Shown here: piece after piece, positions 23,204 to 32,051 of the stretch
Numbering within the stretch: the stretch's first letter is position 1
Layout of the letters: every line of letters begins with the position of its first letter
From: JAHZFN01 sp965149945
GTDB lineage: Bacteria; Bacillota; Dehalobacteriia; UBA4068; UBA4997
DNA length: 64,000 nucleotides
Direction of reading: 5' to 3'
NCBI GenBank assembly: GCA_965149945.1
Contig: CBCTTQ010000002.1
Span: forward strand, 1 to 64,000
Translations under genes and position numbers: made by a program
Notes under the pieces: generated by a model
Databases searched by the model: none
Told to the model about the DNA's origin: nothing
The model's input: only the letters and a program-made list of their open reading frames with translations

Positions 23204-25114
23204 TTATTCCAATTCCAAACCGCCGGTATACAGCTGATAATATTCACCGCCTTCGGCGATCAGATCCTCATGAGTACCGCGTTCAATAATTTTACCATGT
23301 TCCAGAACCATAATCACATTAGCATTTTGCACCGTAGATAAGCGATGGGCAATCACAAAAACCGTTCTGCCTTCCATCAGCTTATCCATTCCTTTTTGCA
23401 CAATGGATTCCGTACGCGTATCAATGCTGGAGGTTGCTTCGTCCAAAATCATCACCGGCGGATCGGCTACGGCAGCTCGCGCGATAGACAGCAGCTGACG
23501 TTGACCTTGGGATAAACCGCTGCCGTCCCCGGAAAGCATCGTATCATATCCGTCAGGCAGCATAGAAATAAAGTCATGCGCATTGGCTTGTTTGGCGGCT
23601 TCAATACATTCCTCATCCGTTGCCTCCAAATTCCCGTAACGAATATTTTCCATAACCGTACCGGTGAAAAGATTGACATCCTGTAAAACAATCCCCAGAG
23701 AATGCCGCAAATCCGCCTTTTTGATCCGCTTAATATCAATTCCGTCGTAGGTGATTTCTCCCTTCTGAATATCATAGAATCGATTGATCAAATTCGTAAT
23801 GGTGGTTTTGCCGGCGCCTGTCGCGCCTACAAAAGCGATTTTGTGTCCGGGTTTCGCATACAAGGTGATATCGTGGAGTACTTCCTTTTCTTTGCTGTAA
23901 CCAAAGCTGACATGATTGAAACGCACATCTCCGGCCAATGGAATATATTCCGCTTCGCCTTGCTCGTTGAGATGCTTCCATGCCCACATATGCGTATGAT
24001 GATCACTGGTTTCTTGCATTACCTCATTGCCGTTTTCATCTGTTTCTTTCTTCACTCTGACCAAAGTCACGTCGCCTTTATCATCTTCTTCCATTTGATC
24101 CAATAACTCGAAAATTCGTTCCGCTCCGGCAAGCGCCATCATAACAGAGTTCACTTGCTGCGAAATCTGGCTCAGCGGCTGGACAAAACTCTTGGTCAAT
24201 TGCAGGAAGGATACCACGGCCCCCAGTGTTAATCCACTGATTCCGCCGATTACCAAAAGACCTCCCACAATTCCGACAATCACATACATCACATTGCCCA
24301 GATTCATCAAAATAGGCATCAAAATATTGGCGAATTTGTTGGCTAATGTCATATCCGCGCAAAGTTCATTGTTGCGTTTATCAAACTCTTCTTTCACCTG
24401 GGGTTCGTGACAGAATACCTTGATGACTTTCTGGCCGTTGATCATTTCTTCAATATAGCCATTGACATTCCCCAGTGATTTTTGTTGCAGAACAAAGTAC
24501 TTTCCGCTTCGCCCCGCCAAAAACTTCACTAAAAACAACATCAAAACCACAAAGAGCAAAATCACAACCGTCAGAATCCAACTCATATAGATCATCGCAG
24601 CCAAAACCGCAACAATCATCACAATGGAAGAAAACATCTGCGGAATACTCTGGGAGAGCATCTGCCGCAGCGTGTCGGTGTCGTTAGTATAATGACTCAT
24701 GATATCCCCATGGGTATGGGTGTCAAAATAGCGAATCGGCAATGTTTGCATATGGGAAAACATTTCCTGACGAACATTGTTCAAGATGCCTTCTGCCACT
24801 AGCACCATCAAACGAGTATAAGCAAAGGCAGCGATAACACCGGCTAAAAAGAGTCCGCCCATCATCGCGATCACATGGAGCAAACCGGTAAAGACCGGAT
24901 TGGGATCGCTCATCAACGGCGTAATGTAATCATCTACCAAAACCTGCAGGAACAATGAAGAGCTGACGCTGCAAATGGAAACCAATAAAATGCAAACCAT
25001 CACCACGATCAAATGCCAACGATACGGTTTCATATAAGAAAGAATCCTTTTTACCGTTTCTTTATTTACTTTTTTCACTTGATAAATCACATTTCTGGGA
25101 GCGCGTGGAGACAT
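23204..25114 (-). CDS. Heterodimeric ABC exporter subunit with consensus ATPase site
   Basis: A 636-residue half-transporter: six-span membrane domain (residues about 25-320), then an ATPase with Walker A GATGAGKTT near residue 420, signature LSQGQRQLLSIARA and Walker B VMILDEATSSID with the catalytic Glu. Between the domains is an acidic insertion of about 50 residues (EEDDKGDVTLVRV to AEYIPLAG), found in some multidrug exporters of this type. It pairs with the gene upstream, whose site is degenerate, as in BmrCD/LmrCD. Start and upstream stop overlap as TAATG. Its regulation is by the MarR gene upstream. Substrates are probably drugs or amphipathic toxins, not predictable in detail. Confidence 0.9.
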   Translation of the reverse strand: MSPRAPRNVIYQVKKVNKETVKRILSYMKPYRWHLIVVMVCILLVSICSVSSSLFLQVLVDDYITPLMSDPNPVFTGLLHVIAMMGGLFLAGVIAAFAYTRLMVLVAEGILNNVRQEMFSHMQTLPIRYFDTHTHGDIMSHYTNDTDTLRQMLSQSIPQMFSSIVMIVAVLAAMIYMSWILTVVILLFVVLMLFLVKFLAGRSGKYFVLQQKSLGNVNGYIEEMINGQKVIKVFCHEPQVKEEFDKRNNELCADMTLANKFANILMPILMNLGNVMYVIVGIVGGLLVIGGISGLTLGAVVSFLQLTKSFVQPLSQISQQVNSVMMALAGAERIFELLDQMEEDDKGDVTLVRVKKETDENGNEVMQETSDHHTHMWAWKHLNEQGEAEYIPLAGDVRFNHVSFGYSKEKEVLHDITLYAKPGHKIAFVGATGAGKTTITNLINRFYDIQKGEITYDGIDIKRIKKADLRHSLGIVLQDVNLFTGTVMENIRYGNLEATDEECIEAAKQANAHDFISMLPDGYDTMLSGDGSGLSQGQRQLLSIARAAVADPPVMILDEATSSIDTRTESIVQKGMDKLMEGRTVFVIAHRLSTVQNANVIMVLEHGKIIERGTHEDLIAEGGEYYQLYTGGLELE

Positions 25115-26850
25115 TATTTTTCATCTCCTTTCTGTTGGGATTCATATACTTCCCGATAGATCGCGTTGGTTTTCAACAATTCTTCGTGGGTTCCGACTCC
25201 GTTAATCTGTCCGTTATCCAAAACGACAATGCGATCGGCGTTTTCTACAGAAGAAATCCTCTGCGCGATGATCAATTTCGTAGTATCAGGAATTTCCGTT
25301 TTAAAAGCCGCGTTGATCAAAGCATCCGTTTTGGTATCGACAGCGCTGGTAGAATCGTCCAAAATCAAAATTTTCGGCTTTTTCAAAAGAGCACGAGCAA
25401 TACAAAGGCGCTGTTTCTGTCCTCCGGAGACATTAGTGCCGCCCTGCTCAATATAGGTATCATAGCCATCGGGAAATTCTTGAATAAATCCGTCAGCCTG
25501 CGCCAATTGACAAGCATGGATCAATTCCTCATCGGTGGCGTTTTCATTCCCCCATCGCAGATTTTCTTTGATAGTACCGGAGAAAAGTTCATTTTTCTGT
25601 AAAACAAAGGCTACATTGTTTCGCAGCGTCGTTAAATCATATTTCCGTACATCAATGCCGCCCACCTGTACCGATCCATCGGTGACATCATAGATACGAG
25701 GAATCAATTGCACAAAAGAACTCTTTGCGGAACCCGTTCCTCCGATAATCCCAATGGTTTCGCCGGAACGAATATGAAAATCCACATCTTTCAGAACCTT
25801 GTTCTTAGCCTCTTTCTTATAACTGAACCAGACATGATTGAAATCCACAGAACCATCAGGCACTTCATAAATCGGATCCTCACAATCATCCAAATCGGAC
25901 TCCTCGTTGATTACCTCCGTAATACGTTCCGCCGATGCCCGAGACATGATGATCATCACAAATACCATGGACAACATCATCAAACTAATCAAAATCTGCA
26001 TTACATAAGAAAACAAGCTGGTTAACTCACCGGTAGTCAATTCCGTGCCGCCGCTCAAAACAATGACTCTGGCGCCCAACCAAGCCAACAACAACATACA
26101 GGCAAACACCGTAAACTGCATCAGCGGACTGTTCAGCATCAACAATTTTTGCGCTTTGGTCGCGAGGTTATAGATTTTGTTGGAAATATTTTTGAATTTC
26201 AAATCCTCAAAATCTTCCCGTACATAAGCCTTGACAACACGAATCCCGTGCAGATTTTCCTGCACCACATTGTTCATGTCATCGTAAGCATAGAACATCT
26301 TGCGGAACAGGGGATGAGCCCTGCTCATAATGAGATACAAACAAATTCCCAAAAAAGGAATTGCCCCGAGAAAGATCACCGACACTTCGGCGTTGATCTG
26401 AAGCGCCATAACTAACGCGCAAACCATCATTACCGGACAGCGCACCGCGATGCGAATCACCATCATGTACGCCATCTGAACATTGGTCACATCCGTTGTC
26501 AAACGCGTTACCAAACTGGCTGTAGAAAACTTATCAATATTGGAAAACGCGAAATTCTGTACATTGTAGAACATATCGTGCCGCAGATTTTTGGCGAATC
26601 CGGAGGAAGCGTTGGCCGCGAAAACCCCTGACAAAGCGCCAAACAACATGGCCAATAACGATAACGCCAAAAGCCCCAAACCGATTTTCAGGGTCATTGC
26701 CGAATCTCCGCCCTCAATCCCGTAGTCAATCAAATAAGCCATAACCAAAGGAATGAAAATTTCCAAAAGCACCTCAAATGTCACAAACAAAGGGGAAAGC
26801 AGAGAATCCCTTTTGTATTCCCGAATGCTTCCCATCAATGTTTTCAGCAT
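25114..26850 (-). CDS. Heterodimeric ABC exporter subunit with degenerate ATPase site
   Basis: A 578-residue half-transporter with a six-span domain (residues about 15-310) and an ATPase. Walker A is GGTGSAKSS, signature VSGGQKQRLCIARALL, and Walker B LILDDSTSAVD, in which Asp replaces the catalytic Glu. That replacement is the known mark of the inactive site in heterodimeric exporters, so it needs the partner at 23204. A GGAGAGAGG site precedes the ATG. The gene lies 104 bases after the MarR gene on the same strand, and the three should form one operon. Role: export of toxic compounds, by family. Confidence 0.9.
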   Translation of the reverse strand: MLKTLMGSIREYKRDSLLSPLFVTFEVLLEIFIPLVMAYLIDYGIEGGDSAMTLKIGLGLLALSLLAMLFGALSGVFAANASSGFAKNLRHDMFYNVQNFAFSNIDKFSTASLVTRLTTDVTNVQMAYMMVIRIAVRCPVMMVCALVMALQINAEVSVIFLGAIPFLGICLYLIMSRAHPLFRKMFYAYDDMNNVVQENLHGIRVVKAYVREDFEDLKFKNISNKIYNLATKAQKLLMLNSPLMQFTVFACMLLLAWLGARVIVLSGGTELTTGELTSLFSYVMQILISLMMLSMVFVMIIMSRASAERITEVINEESDLDDCEDPIYEVPDGSVDFNHVWFSYKKEAKNKVLKDVDFHIRSGETIGIIGGTGSAKSSFVQLIPRIYDVTDGSVQVGGIDVRKYDLTTLRNNVAFVLQKNELFSGTIKENLRWGNENATDEELIHACQLAQADGFIQEFPDGYDTYIEQGGTNVSGGQKQRLCIARALLKKPKILILDDSTSAVDTKTDALINAAFKTEIPDTTKLIIAQRISSVENADRIVVLDNGQINGVGTHEELLKTNAIYREVYESQQKGDEK

Positions 26851-26954
26851 ATTCCTCTCTCCTCTCTTTTTGTTTCAATACCACTTACCATCGTCGAATC
26901 CGACTTACCGCAAATTTCTTGCCTTTTCGTTTCACCGTTTTTTCAACAATCTCT

Positions 26955-27509
26955 TTATTGCTCTTGCATTTCCTGCAGGTTCTTTTTAATCTTATCAATG
27001 GTAACAAAAAAATCGTCCAGTTCTTCTCGGGAAATTCCCGTTATCAATCGTTTTTCAAAATTGGCGATATCCGACGCCCTTTTGTCCATAATCTGTTTCG
27101 CCTTTTCGGTCATCAGCAATTTTTTCAAGCGAGCATCGTAATTCACACTGACCCGCAGAATCCAGCCGTTTTTTTCCATCGTTTGCAAAATTCCCGTCAT
27201 GGTAGAGCGCCGAACCTCAAATTCCGTTTCCAAATCCCGCTGAAAAACATCCTGATTTTTGTGTTCCGCCAAATAACCCAAAACCCAAAAATGAATCTCA
27301 GAAGTAAATTGTCCGAATTCCATGGTGTTTCTCACATGTACATAACGATAAAACAAATTATGCAGTGTACGCAACTCATATCCAACCGTTCCCCGATAGG
27401 GACCGTTCCTGCCGGGAGGCAGGCAGCATTTTTTCTTTTTTTCTTCCTCCGTTTCTGCATATCCCACAGAAGTTTCAGGAAATAGCAAGCTCTCTTTTTT
27501 AGGGTCCAT
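26955..27509 (-). CDS. MarR-family repressor of the ABC exporter
   Basis: A 184-residue MarR-type regulator from the ATG at 27509 with an AGGCGG site. The winged helix lies at about residues 75-145: a helix FWVLGYLAEHK, recognition part EFEVRRSTMTGILQTMEKNG, and wing LRVSVNYDARLKKLLMTEK. The N-terminal 45 residues are an extra, basic and proline-containing extension with CCLPPGRNGPYRG, longer than usual. It heads the operon with the two exporter genes, and two perfect 14-bp palindromes lie just after its promoter, so it almost certainly represses its own transcript until an inducer binds. Confidence 0.9.
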   Translation of the reverse strand: MDPKKESLLFPETSVGYAETEEEKKKKCCLPPGRNGPYRGTVGYELRTLHNLFYRYVHVRNTMEFGQFTSEIHFWVLGYLAEHKNQDVFQRDLETEFEVRRSTMTGILQTMEKNGWILRVSVNYDARLKKLLMTEKAKQIMDKRASDIANFEKRLITGISREELDDFFVTIDKIKKNLQEMQEQ

Positions 27510-27526
27510 TTTGTTCACCGCCTTTT

Positions 27527-27589
27527 GTTAGCCAGCTAACATCTTTGTTAGCACGCTAACATTATATCGCTCTCTTGCCGTGATGTCAA
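27527..27589 (-). promoter_or_regulatory. MarR promoter with two operators
   Basis: On the minus strand TTGACA (27584-27589) and TATAAT (27561-27566) are 17 bases apart, a consensus promoter. Immediately downstream are two perfect palindromes of the form GTTAGCNNGCTAAC at 27547-27560 and 27527-27540, spaced 20 bp centre to centre (two helical turns), covering the transcription start and the start of the leader. This is a textbook arrangement for repression. Confidence 0.9.
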
Positions 27590-27800
27590 TACCTTTCCCA
27601 AGAAATGTTAGGGTACGAACAATTTTTCAGCAAACCTTCATATTTCTTCACCCAGTCTTCAAAATCTTTCTTCAGCGGCTGAATTTTATTCTTTGCTAAA
27701 GTCTGCCTTTTCCGATCTTTTCTTATTTTCTTCACGGAATTCTATAGATTTTCTCTTTTGATTATGCTATGATTAAATAAGCAGTATAGGGAGGTAATCC

Positions 27801-28289
27801 ATGAAATTATTTCTACGCATTCTCGGCATTGTGTTTCTGATCAATGGACTGGTTAGTTTGTTGTATGGGGTTTTGATGATTGGTCACGATTTGAAATCCC
27901 TTTTGTTTTTCGGAATTTTCGGTATGTTACTGATGTTTATCGGCAATAAGCTTTTTTACTGGCAGCCACGCATTCTGCCAAAATCCACTCATTTCGGTAA
28001 CATCAAATATCAATATGAACGAGTAAAAATCATAGACGAAAACGGACAACGTCCCGATTTTGATTTTCAGAAACTGAACCGCGGTACCGAACTGAAATTG
28101 GTTCACGATCTAAAAAGTACCAAAGAAAGCCAAATCGCCGTCTACTACAAAAACAATAAAATCGGCTATTTAAAAGAAAATAAAAATGTGCGCCGCAAAA
28201 TCATTTCCTTTCTGGAAGGAAAAGACAATGTCCGCGCCATGATTTCCGATAAAGGCAAAGCCGCTTGCGATATCGGTCTCTATCAATAA
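27801..28289 (+). CDS. Membrane-anchored protein with HIRAN-like domain, second copy
   Basis: A 162-residue protein with a GGGAGG site. Two membrane spans (about 4-25 and 31-50) precede a soluble domain with GTELKLVHDLKSTKESQIAV, then YYKNNKIGYLKENKNVRRK, and a closing CDIGLYQ. The layout, the AVY and IGY motifs and the end (DIACYTE in the other) match the gene at 6906, which has the same length, so they are paralogues. The HIRAN relationship is inferred from the strand order and the Gly-Tyr turn. The gene is alone on the plus strand and ends in a bidirectional terminator. No function is known. Confidence 0.6.
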   Translation: MKLFLRILGIVFLINGLVSLLYGVLMIGHDLKSLLFFGIFGMLLMFIGNKLFYWQPRILPKSTHFGNIKYQYERVKIIDENGQRPDFDFQKLNRGTELKLVHDLKSTKESQIAVYYKNNKIGYLKENKNVRRKIISFLEGKDNVRAMISDKGKAACDIGLYQ

Positions 28290-28296
28290 TTTTTGT

Positions 28297-28333
28297 AAAA
28301 AAGTCCTGACCTTTTTGGTCAGGACTTTTTTTG
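28297..28333. terminator. Bidirectional terminator, overlapping a kinase gene end
   Basis: Stem AAAAAAGTCCTGACC with GGTCAGGACTTTTTTT around TTTTT, between the genes ending at 28289 and 28319. The right arm includes the last codons and stop of the kinase gene. Confidence 0.9.
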
Positions 28334-29677
28334 TCGCGCCCCCTGTCCCTGATATAACGGAAAAACCATTCGAACAAAAAATCCTTGATGATTTCCCGCC
28401 ACCAAAGTTCCTCCGTGTACTTCCGCAATCCGATATGCCAGAGGTAAACCAAGCCCATGAGTGCCTTTAGGCATCTCCTTGATTTTCTCCAGCACTTCCG
28501 GCGGTACTCCGACCCCATTATCAGCAATGACGATATAAGCCCGCCCCTGCACCTTGCCTTCAGAAACCCGAATCCGACATCCTTTCGGATTATGCTCCAC
28601 CGCGTTATTTAAAATATTTCCGATAGCACGCTCTAATAACCGCTCATCCCCCAGTACAACGGCATCTTCTTCTGTCAGTTCCAAATGAATCTCATATTTT
28701 TCCTCTAAACCGTTGTTGATCATTTCACTGACCAGTTGACGCAGCAACCGGCACAAAACAACAGGCTTGCGTTCTGCCGGCTGCATATCATATTCCAAAG
28801 AAGACATCAAGTTCAAATCCTCCACCATCCGCTTGATCCGCACACTCTGAGCGACAATCACGCCGGCTTTTTTTTTCTGTTCCGCCAAAAGACTCTCATC
28901 CCGCGATAATTCATCCGCATATCCTAAAATCATGGAAAGGGGTGTACGAATATCATGGGAAATACCCGCTACCCAGTTATTGCGCGCCGTTTCTTTTTGC
29001 GCCAATTGTTGATTTTTCCGCTCGATAGAGCGGGCGGTATAATTGATGCTTCTGGACAAATCCCGAAACAACCCTTTTTCCGGCAACCGCACCGGTTTTT
29101 CCTGGCTTAAATCCCAAACACCTTCCGTCAGCGCCTTTAATCGTCCGTACAAATGAACACTGAGAAGAGACGATAAAAGTACCGCCAGTCCCAAATTCAA
29201 AAGAAAAATTCGTAAAATCCGCTCCGGCAGAGAATCAAACCAATCCATCGAATAAACCATATCATATTTCCCTACGGAATTTTTAGGTTCCCCCACAACC
29301 AAAAGCCCCATCTCAGTGGTTCTTACATAGACGGGATAATCTTTCAAAAACCATCGTGTCATAGAAGCCACATCATTGATGGTATAATGAGTGGGAATAT
29401 CCGCCGGCATCTGCTCCTCCCAAATCACATCTCCGTCTTCCCCAATCAAAACGCACCATTCATCTTCCGCCAATAACCCGGTCGACGCTCCAATGCCCTT
29501 CTCTGTCAGCGCTTCTTCCACCATATCCAACAATCTTTCGGGCGATTGACGATAGTCATTATTGGTATCGCTGCCAATCAACGCCAAAACAAAACTATTG
29601 ATCAACAACAATAAAACCGCAACAAAAGTAGAACAAAGCACAAAACCGAACAAAATTTTCCAAACGGTTTTCTTCAT
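28319..29677 (-). CDS. Sensor histidine kinase of a LanFEG-linked two-component system
   Basis: A 452-residue membrane kinase. Two spans (about 5-30 and 165-185) enclose an extracytoplasmic domain of about 130 residues; then HAMP-like helices, the H-box ISHDIRTPLSMILGYADEL, N-box IGNILNNAVEHNP and G-boxes DNGVGVP and GTHGLGLPLA. The ATG at 29677 follows the response regulator stop by two bases; a TTG overlapping that stop is possible. With its partner it probably activates the divergent ABC transporter at 30571, as in lantibiotic or bacitracin resistance systems. The large sensor domain differs from the Bce type with almost no outer loop, so signal recognition may be direct. Confidence 0.9.
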   Translation of the reverse strand: MKKTVWKILFGFVLCSTFVAVLLLLINSFVLALIGSDTNNDYRQSPERLLDMVEEALTEKGIGASTGLLAEDEWCVLIGEDGDVIWEEQMPADIPTHYTINDVASMTRWFLKDYPVYVRTTEMGLLVVGEPKNSVGKYDMVYSMDWFDSLPERILRIFLLNLGLAVLLSSLLSVHLYGRLKALTEGVWDLSQEKPVRLPEKGLFRDLSRSINYTARSIERKNQQLAQKETARNNWVAGISHDIRTPLSMILGYADELSRDESLLAEQKKKAGVIVAQSVRIKRMVEDLNLMSSLEYDMQPAERKPVVLCRLLRQLVSEMINNGLEEKYEIHLELTEEDAVVLGDERLLERAIGNILNNAVEHNPKGCRIRVSEGKVQGRAYIVIADNGVGVPPEVLEKIKEMPKGTHGLGLPLAYRIAEVHGGTLVAGNHQGFFVRMVFPLYQGQGARQKKS

Positions 29678-29679
29678 TA

Positions 29680-30399
29680 TCAATCTTCTCCCATTAGCAA
29701 TTTGTAACCCAGTCCTTTCACCGTAACCAAATAACGAGGATGAGAGGGTTCCGGTTCAATTTTCTGTCGTAATCGACGAATATGTACCATCAATGTATTT
29801 TCATATCCATAATACCCGTCTCCCCAGGCCGCCATACAAAGGGCGTCATTGGTCACAATCCGATTGCGATTTTCGTAGAGCTTTTTGAGCAGCAAATATT
29901 CCTTGGCGGTCAGCGCGACCACGGTTTTCCCCAGCCGCACCTGCGCCGTACCAAAATCCACCTGCCGCTTTCCCAACATAAAAATCGGAGGCGTCTCCGG
30001 TGTATGATAAGTTCGCCGCAACACCGCCAGCACCCGCAACAACAACTCTTTGGGCAGAAATGGCTTCACCAAATAATCATCAGCGCCCAGTCCCAAACCT
30101 CGCAGTCGATCATCGGCTTCACCTCGCGCGGTCAAAAAAATCACCGGCGCCGCGGAATATTCCCGCAATTGAGTCAGCAAAGAGAAACCGTCTCCGTCAG
30201 GTAAATTCACATCTAATAAAAAGAGCCCGATGGAATGTTCTTCCGTTATTTGTAACGCTTGACGACAGTTCACGGCGCCGTAAATCTGATAAAATCCGGC
30301 ATTCCGTAAAATATCCGTTAACAACCGCACAATTTCCGGCTCATCGTCTACCACCAAAATTTTTTTGTTTTCCAACTGCCTCATTTCCAGGTTTTCCAT
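29680..30399 (-). CDS. OmpR-family response regulator
   Basis: A 239-residue regulator. The receiver domain has the acidic pair in VVDDEPE, the phosphorylated Asp in FLLDVNLPDGDG and the conserved Lys in LVKPFLPKELL. The C-terminal winged helix (about residues 140-238) has VALTAKEYLLLKKLYENRNR and the recognition helix HIRRLRQKIEPEP. A GTG at 30402 is adjacent; I prefer the ATG at 30399. It is transcribed with the kinase and diverges from the ABC operon, whose promoter has TAAG repeats spaced at 11 bp, the usual layout for an OmpR-type dimer pair. Confidence 0.9.
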   Translation of the reverse strand: MENLEMRQLENKKILVVDDEPEIVRLLTDILRNAGFYQIYGAVNCRQALQITEEHSIGLFLLDVNLPDGDGFSLLTQLREYSAAPVIFLTARGEADDRLRGLGLGADDYLVKPFLPKELLLRVLAVLRRTYHTPETPPIFMLGKRQVDFGTAQVRLGKTVVALTAKEYLLLKKLYENRNRIVTNDALCMAAWGDGYYGYENTLMVHIRRLRQKIEPEPSHPRYLVTVKGLGYKLLMGED

Positions 30400-30484
30400 C
30401 ACCCCAACGCCTCTCTTTCTTTTTCCCTTTCTTCCTCACATTATAACAGATTTTCCTAAAAGATAAAGGTGCTTCCTTCGGATT

Positions 30485-30537
30485 TAAGATTCTTGTAAGG
30501 TTGCGTTAAGTTTGACGCAAGGTTCCTCTGTTATACT
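30485..30537 (+). promoter_or_regulatory. TAAG repeat boxes and -10 of the LanFEG-type operon
   Basis: TAAG occurs at 30485, 30496 and 30507 and CAAG at 30518, an exact 11-bp spacing, followed by TATACT at 30532-30537. No good -35 box fits, so the repeats are probably response regulator sites that activate the promoter. The sequence TTGCGT-N8-ACGCAA is also an inverted repeat inside it. Confidence 0.65.
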
Positions 30538-30570
30538 GAACCCAAGAAAATCAAAGAAAGGATGAACCTC

Positions 30571-31302
30571 ATGCAAGAAATTCTCCATACCTACCAGCTG
30601 ACCAAACAATACGGTGAAATTTTATCCGTAGATCATGTGGATATAGTCGTTCAAAAAGGCAGCATCTACGGATTTTTAGGACCTAACGGGGCAGGGAAAT
30701 CCACCACGTTGAAAATGATTTTGGGATTAGTCAAACCGACTAACGGAGAAATCGATTTGTTCGGACAGCCCCTGACTGAGAAAAACCGTTGCGCCATGCT
30801 GAAAAAAATCGGTTCTCTTATCGAATCCCCTTCTTATTATGGCCACCTAACCGCTAAAGAAAATCTGCGCATCCAACAAATACTGCTGAATGTTCCTCCC
30901 ATCAACATCGATGAGGTACTGAAAATCGTTCGTCTGGATCGTCAACAAAATAAAAAAGTCTCCGCCTACTCTCTGGGAATGAAACAACGGCTGGGATTGG
31001 CATCAGCGCTCCTTTCCTTCCCGGAGCTATTGATTTTGGACGAACCCACCAATGGGCTGGATCCCGCCGGCATTCAGGAAATGCGGGAGTTGATCCTCTC
31101 TCTGCCGAAAAAATTCGACATGACCGTCCTCGTTTCCAGCCACCTTCTTTCGGAAATTGATCAGATTGTGGATGAAGTAGGCATTCTCGCCGACGGGAAA
31201 ATGCGCTTTCAAGGCACATTGCGAGAGCTGCATCAACTAAATCAGCAAAAAAATCTGGAAGAAATCTTTCTGGATTTGACAGGAAAAGGAGGGAGCTTAT
31301 GA
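30571..31302 (+). CDS. ABC transporter ATPase, lantibiotic immunity/BcrA type
   Basis: A 243-residue ATPase with Walker A GPNGAGKST, signature YSLGMKQRLGLASALL and Walker B LLILDEPTNGLDPAG, of the BcrA/LanF subfamily. It energises the two permeases that follow, with which it overlaps (ATGA at 31299). The ATG at 30571 has AAAGG at nine bases; an earlier ATG at 30562 has no room for a ribosome binding site. Known relatives protect cells from bacitracin or lantibiotics by removing them from the membrane. No lantibiotic biosynthesis gene is nearby, so this is likely resistance rather than self-immunity. Confidence 0.9.
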   Translation: MQEILHTYQLTKQYGEILSVDHVDIVVQKGSIYGFLGPNGAGKSTTLKMILGLVKPTNGEIDLFGQPLTEKNRCAMLKKIGSLIESPSYYGHLTAKENLRIQQILLNVPPINIDEVLKIVRLDRQQNKKVSAYSLGMKQRLGLASALLSFPELLILDEPTNGLDPAGIQEMRELILSLPKKFDMTVLVSSHLLSEIDQIVDEVGILADGKMRFQGTLRELHQLNQQKNLEEIFLDLTGKGGSL

Positions 31303-32048
31303 AAAACTTGCTACGAGCCGAATTTCTAAAAACTCGCCGCCGCTATCTGTTTCTGACCGCGCTTTTAATCATCGGAGCGCAGTTAGTCTTTGCCTTTTAC
31401 AACAGCAATTATTCCGCCGAGGATTTGCAAAACGGCTGGCTTATCTTTCTCTATCAGTTTCCCCTTTTGAACACCATTTTTCTGCCTTTATTGACGACTT
31501 TTGTAGCCTCTCGTCTGGCGGATCTGGAACACAAGCAACAAATGCTGCGGCACCTGCTGACACTGACTTCCCGAAACCGTCTTTATAACAGCAAACTCCT
31601 CTATGGTTTCGGCATCGTGTTTTTCTGCCTTTTGCTGCAACTCGCAGCCATTTACACGGCAGGTACCCTGTTAGGATTTACCAGCCCTTTCCCATGGCGG
31701 CTGTTTGCCGTTTACGGTCTCTTTACCGCCGTTGCTACCGCGGTACTGTACCTTTTGCAAAACGGACTCTCCCTTCTGTTCAAAAATCAGGTCATCCCCT
31801 TTGTAGTAGGGGTTTGGGGAGAATTCCTCGGTATTTTCGCCATGTTTCTGCCTTTTTGGGTTGCCAAATGTATCCCTTGGGGCTATTACGGCGCCTTACA
31901 AATGGTCTTGATGGATTGGGATCGAGCCACCCGCATCAGCACCTATTATCTGCAAAATCCAGACTGGCTTTTTTTTGGCGTAGAAGCGCTAGTGGCAATC
32001 TCGTTCTATTTCCTGTTCAAAAAATGTTTTCTTATAAAGGAGGTCTGA
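31299..32048 (+). CDS. ABC transporter permease, LanE/BcrB-like
   Basis: A 249-residue permease with six hydrophobic segments, starting MKNLLRAEFLKTRRRYLFLT, the usual beginning of ABC-2-type immunity permeases where a short cytoplasmic helix with ExxKxKR precedes the first span. An aspartate-tryptophan pair (LMDWDRATR) lies near the last spans. It overlaps the ATPase by 4 bases and the next permease follows 3 bases later, so the three are one operon and one complex. Family assignment is from length, topology and context. Confidence 0.85.
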   Translation: MKNLLRAEFLKTRRRYLFLTALLIIGAQLVFAFYNSNYSAEDLQNGWLIFLYQFPLLNTIFLPLLTTFVASRLADLEHKQQMLRHLLTLTSRNRLYNSKLLYGFGIVFFCLLLQLAAIYTAGTLLGFTSPFPWRLFAVYGLFTAVATAVLYLLQNGLSLLFKNQVIPFVVGVWGEFLGIFAMFLPFWVAKCIPWGYYGALQMVLMDWDRATRISTYYLQNPDWLFFGVEALVAISFYFLFKKCFLIKEV

Positions 32049-32051
32049 TCC

